Source: Salinibacillus aidingensis
GTDB lineage: Bacteria > Bacillota > Bacilli > Bacillales > Alkalibacillaceae
Assembly: GCF_039522525.1 (NCBI RefSeq)
Contig: NZ_BAAADO010000002.1
Coordinates: forward strand, 62,001 to 126,000
Direction of reading: 5' to 3'
Length of the DNA stretch: 64,000 nt
Shown here: positions 61,635-64,000 of the stretch, piece by piece
Position numbering within the stretch: the first letter of the stretch is position 1
How the letters are laid out: each line of letters starts with the position of its first letter
Position numbers and translations under genes: made by a program
Notes under the pieces: generated by a model
Told to the model about the DNA's origin: nothing
What the model saw: the letters and a program-made list of their open reading frames with translations, nothing else
Database searches by the model: none

Positions 61635-63062
61635 ACCATGCCTGAAAATCAAACTAACCCCTACAAATACAACAAGTGAAACAACCACCGGAATCGTAAC
61701 GGTATGCACCTCTAATAGATTCCCATTCGCTTCATTGTAAAAATGAATACCTATATAGGAGCCTATTCCGGCAATCATCGATGTTATGGCTCCATATTTG
61801 TTGGCGGACTTCCAGTAAAGTCCCAGAACAAGTGGCCAGATAAACGCAGCTTCTAAACCTCCAAATGCAAATAGGTTGAGGAAGATGAGCAGCTCTGGTG
61901 GATGAATGGATAGTAGAAAGGCAATCACCCCAATGATTGCTGTTATCCCCATACTGATTTTCCTGATTCGATTTTCTGTTGCGTCCGGTTTCATATAATT
62001 GATATATAAATCTTTTACAACCGAAGAACTGACCAATAGAAGAAGGGAGTCGACGGTGGACATCATGGCTGCTAAAGGCGCTGCCAATATAATCCCAGCC
62101 AGCCACGGCGGTAAAACCTCAAGAGCAATTAGCGGGATAACCTGATCGGCCACCTCAATCCCGGGCAGTACCGGACGGGCAAATACGCCGATTAAATGCA
62201 TATTTAACATGATAAATCCAACAACAACGGTTCCAATCAGCAACGCCCGGTGCATCGACTTCGAATTTTTATAGGACATAGCCCGTACAGCTACTTGTGG
62301 TAAGGCGACGACACCAACTCCAACGAGAATCCAGAATGAAGATACATAAAATGAGCTAAGCTGACCGTCTTGTCCATACGGAGTTACTAAATTTGGATTT
62401 TCCGCCATTAAATCCGAAAATATATTATTCAGACCTCCACCAGCAGCGACAACAGCGATAAGTAAAATTAATGTGCCAAAAAACATGACAATCCCCTGAA
62501 TCGTATCCGTTAAAGCTACGGCCCGAAATCCGCCAATGGTGACGTATAGTAAGACTGATATAGAAAAAATAAATAAAGCCGAGACATAGGACAGGCCTGT
62601 TAAGGATTGAATCAAATGTGCCCCGCCAACCCACTGTGCGGCCATAGCGGAAAATAGAAAGACAATAATACTAATAGCAGACAGAATAACAACGGCTTTG
62701 CTATTATATCTCCCTTTCAAAAAGTCTATTAATGTAACTGCCTTGTAGCGTCTGGCCATGATTGCGAACTTTTTCCCCAATATTAATAGAACAAAATATC
62801 CTGTCGCCACCTGGGTCATCGCCAGCAGCACCCAGCCAAGTCCAATAGAATACGCAGCCCCCGGACCACCCAGGAAACTCGATGCACTTCCATATGTAGC
62901 AACCATCGTCATGGCCAGGACAAGCCCGCCAAATTCACGACTGCCGATAAAATAATCACTTAGAAAGGATGAAGATCCCGCCATTTTCCGATTGGACCAA
63001 ATCCCTATTAAAAAAACAATAATGACAAATAAAAGCAATGGAATCATGACTCCCCAATTCAT
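61602..63062 (-). CDS. panF: Sodium/pantothenate symporter PanF-like
   Basis: A 486-residue sodium:solute symporter with about thirteen hydrophobic segments: FIGSREFGGLVLAMTMVATY, SSFLGGPGAAYSIGLGW and ALTDTIQGIVMFFG. Pairing with a YhdT (DUF997) gene is characteristic of pantothenate permease. The last ten residues, GACHGPDFVE, are encoded by a REP-like repeat, replacing the natural end of the tail. It overlaps yhdT by 4 bases. Confidence 0.88.
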   Translation of the reverse strand: MNWGVMIPLLLFVIIVFLIGIWSNRKMAGSSSFLSDYFIGSREFGGLVLAMTMVATYGSASSFLGGPGAAYSIGLGWVLLAMTQVATGYFVLLILGKKFAIMARRYKAVTLIDFLKGRYNSKAVVILSAISIIVFLFSAMAAQWVGGAHLIQSLTGLSYVSALFIFSISVLLYVTIGGFRAVALTDTIQGIVMFFGTLILLIAVVAAGGGLNNIFSDLMAENPNLVTPYGQDGQLSSFYVSSFWILVGVGVVALPQVAVRAMSYKNSKSMHRALLIGTVVVGFIMLNMHLIGVFARPVLPGIEVADQVIPLIALEVLPPWLAGIILAAPLAAMMSTVDSLLLLVSSSVVKDLYINYMKPDATENRIRKISMGITAIIGVIAFLLSIHPPELLIFLNLFAFGGLEAAFIWPLVLGLYWKSANKYGAITSMIAGIGSYIGIHFYNEANGNLLEVHTVTIPVVVSLVVFVGVSLIFRHGGACHGPDFVE

Positions 63063-63361
63063 GAGGACCTCTCCTCCTCCCTATCCTCATCTTCTTCGTT
63101 AAAGGAAACTTCCTTAAGGACAAACTTCACAACCGCCCAAACCAAAAGAACCATAACGATAAATCCCAGGATACAGCTGTAAAAAAACCACGCCGGAAAG
63201 CCAAAAACAAATGTATATTCCTCCGGGGAAGCTGATCCTAAACCATACGCGAACCCATACCACCAGATGAAGTTAAATAAAGCCAAAGCACATCCGATGA
63301 GAGCCTCGCGATGGGCAATTTTGAATTTCTGGTTCTGGGTTAAGTGTTTGTTTTGATTCAT
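63059..63361 (-). CDS. yhdT: YhdT-like DUF997 membrane protein
   Basis: A 100-residue protein with two hydrophobic segments (ALIGCALALFNFIWWYGFAYG and a second around residues 50-80) and an acidic tail. In many bacteria the gene precedes panF. The ATG at 63361 has AAGGAGG 6 bases upstream. The stop overlaps the panF start. Confidence 0.85.
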   Translation of the reverse strand: MNQNKHLTQNQKFKIAHREALIGCALALFNFIWWYGFAYGLGSASPEEYTFVFGFPAWFFYSCILGFIVMVLLVWAVVKFVLKEVSFNEEDEDREEERSS

Positions 63362-63400
63362 CATGGACCTCCTTCCATACGTGTGCCTGTTTCCAATACG

Positions 63401-63522
63401 TGCTGTCACTATCCGAATTATGTCAAATCCCAATCAGATTAACAAGCTATATAAACTGGGAAAGACACAACCATTTGTGAAACATTCCGTGAAACAAGAT
63501 TTTTCGGGTCGTGACAGGCACC
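63401..63522. repeat. Inverted REP-like pair, degraded type 1 and type 2, 122 bp
   Basis: A worn reverse copy (63401-63427) faces a good forward type 2 copy (63477-63522) with GGGTCG in the core. No terminator lies in its 49-base spacer. Confidence 0.78.
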
Positions 63523-63536
63523 ACCCCCGACGCCCG

Positions 63537-63572
63537 AAAAAAAGTGATGAGCTTAAGCCCATCACTTTTTCT
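63537..63572 (-). terminator. Terminator of the rbsB-like gene
   Basis: An 11-bp stem (AAAAAGTGATG and complement) with T runs on both strands, 27 bases past the rbsB-like stop. Confidence 0.88.
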
Positions 63573-63596
63573 ATCATTTTGCAGTTAAACAAACGA

Positions 63597-64000
63597 CTAT
63601 TCAACTAGCGATAGCTCAACTGGAATAAACTCGTCTACACTTTCCCCTTTGGATACTTTTACAGCCGTTTCAATGGCCTTCTCACCAATTAATGTAGGTT
63701 GCTGGGCGATTGTTGCTGCCAGTCTTCCTTCTTCAACAGCCTTAACTGCATCGTCTGTTGCGTCAAATCCTACAACAGTAACATCTTCAAGACCAGCTGC
63801 ACTTAATGCCTGCAGTGCACCTAAAGCCATTTCATCATTATGAGCGAAGACTGCATCGATTTGATCTGTACCCTGAATAATGTTTTCCATAACCGTAAGC
63901 CCTTCAGAACGGTTAAAGTTAGCCGTCTGTTTTGCTACGATTTCAATTCCCTCTTCCTCATCCACTACATTATGAAAGCCTTCTCCACGTTCACGGGCAG
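63597..64000 (-). CDS. rbsB: Ribose-type ABC transporter substrate-binding protein, partial
   Basis: The C-terminal 134 residues of a periplasmic-binding-protein-type 1 sugar-binding lipoprotein: ANFNRSEGLTVMENIIQ, VFAHNDEMALGALQAL, VVGFDATDDAV and ATIAQQPTLIGEKA. The start lies beyond the window edge. It would deliver ribose or a similar sugar to an ABC importer. Confidence 0.9.
   Translation of the reverse strand, partial: ARERGEGFHNVVDEEEGIEIVAKQTANFNRSEGLTVMENIIQGTDQIDAVFAHNDEMALGALQALSAAGLEDVTVVGFDATDDAVKAVEEGRLAATIAQQPTLIGEKAIETAVKVSKGESVDEFIPVELSLVE

Noticed and set aside
61413..61679. An 88-residue plus-strand frame between the synthetase and panF
   Set aside because: It runs through both halves of an inverted repeat pair and a terminator and has no ribosome site.
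19625..63522. A CRISPR array or CRISPR-like system suggested by many similar repeats
   Set aside because: Copies are kilobases apart, in both orientations, without regular spacers or cas genes.

Overview
The window is a chromosomal segment from a low-GC, spore-forming member of the Bacillaceae, probably a halotolerant genus close to Virgibacillus, Oceanobacillus or Lentibacillus. The genus is an inference. It rests on a Spo0E-family phosphatase, strong AGGAGG ribosome sites, sigma-A type promoters, an NhaC antiporter, a PanF-type sodium symporter and abundant TRAP, PTS and GntP carriers. No rRNA, tRNA or CRISPR array was seen.

Left end (1-9.5 kb): a decayed prpD/mmgE gene is cut off by a complete four-gene Wadjet-like plasmid-defence operon in the order jetD-jetA-jetB-jetC, read on the minus strand. 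Next (9.5-19.6 kb): argC-argJ-argB behind a good promoter with an ARG-box-like sequence; an ascorbate-type PTS (IIC, IIB) with its PRD/EIIA regulator; a NUDIX hydrolase; and sat.

Middle (19.6-43.7 kb): sulfate assimilation genes (SLC13 permease, cysC, cysQ, sat) interspersed with a phosphoesterase, an RNase H-like gene and small genes; a threonate-type four-carbon sugar acid cluster (DeoR regulator, DUF1537 kinase, PdxA2, GntP permease); an IclR regulator with an ion-transporter-like permease and a dehydrogenase remnant; and an eight-gene operon of CoA transferase, TAXI/TRAP uptake and beta-oxidation enzymes with an IclR-type palindrome downstream of its promoter.

Right part (42-64 kb): NhaC, threonine synthase, a UvrD-like helicase, TerC behind a yybP-ykoY manganese riboswitch, an orphan ParB-like gene convergent with a REP-associated tyrosine transposase (RAYT), an isochorismatase-like hydrolase, a lactonase, a STAS protein, an atypical KAS III, a chemotaxis receptor, BrnQ, a GntR regulator, an acyl-CoA synthetase, PanF/YhdT and the 3' part of an rbsB-like gene.

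The most unusual feature is a dense family of short REP-like repeats (about 26 copies) confined to 19.6-63.5 kb. All share the core TCGGGTGGTGACAGGCACC joined to one of two arms: type 1 (ATTCGACAAAAT) or type 2 (two GTGAAAC words, then CAAGAT). Here 'forward' means the core reads on the plus strand. The copies sit with strong polarity, the GGTGCC end against stop codons, and in three genes they have become the C-terminal coding sequence. Several form inverted pairs of 120-180 bp. The single RAYT gene, itself flanked and tailed by copies, is the obvious candidate for having spread them.
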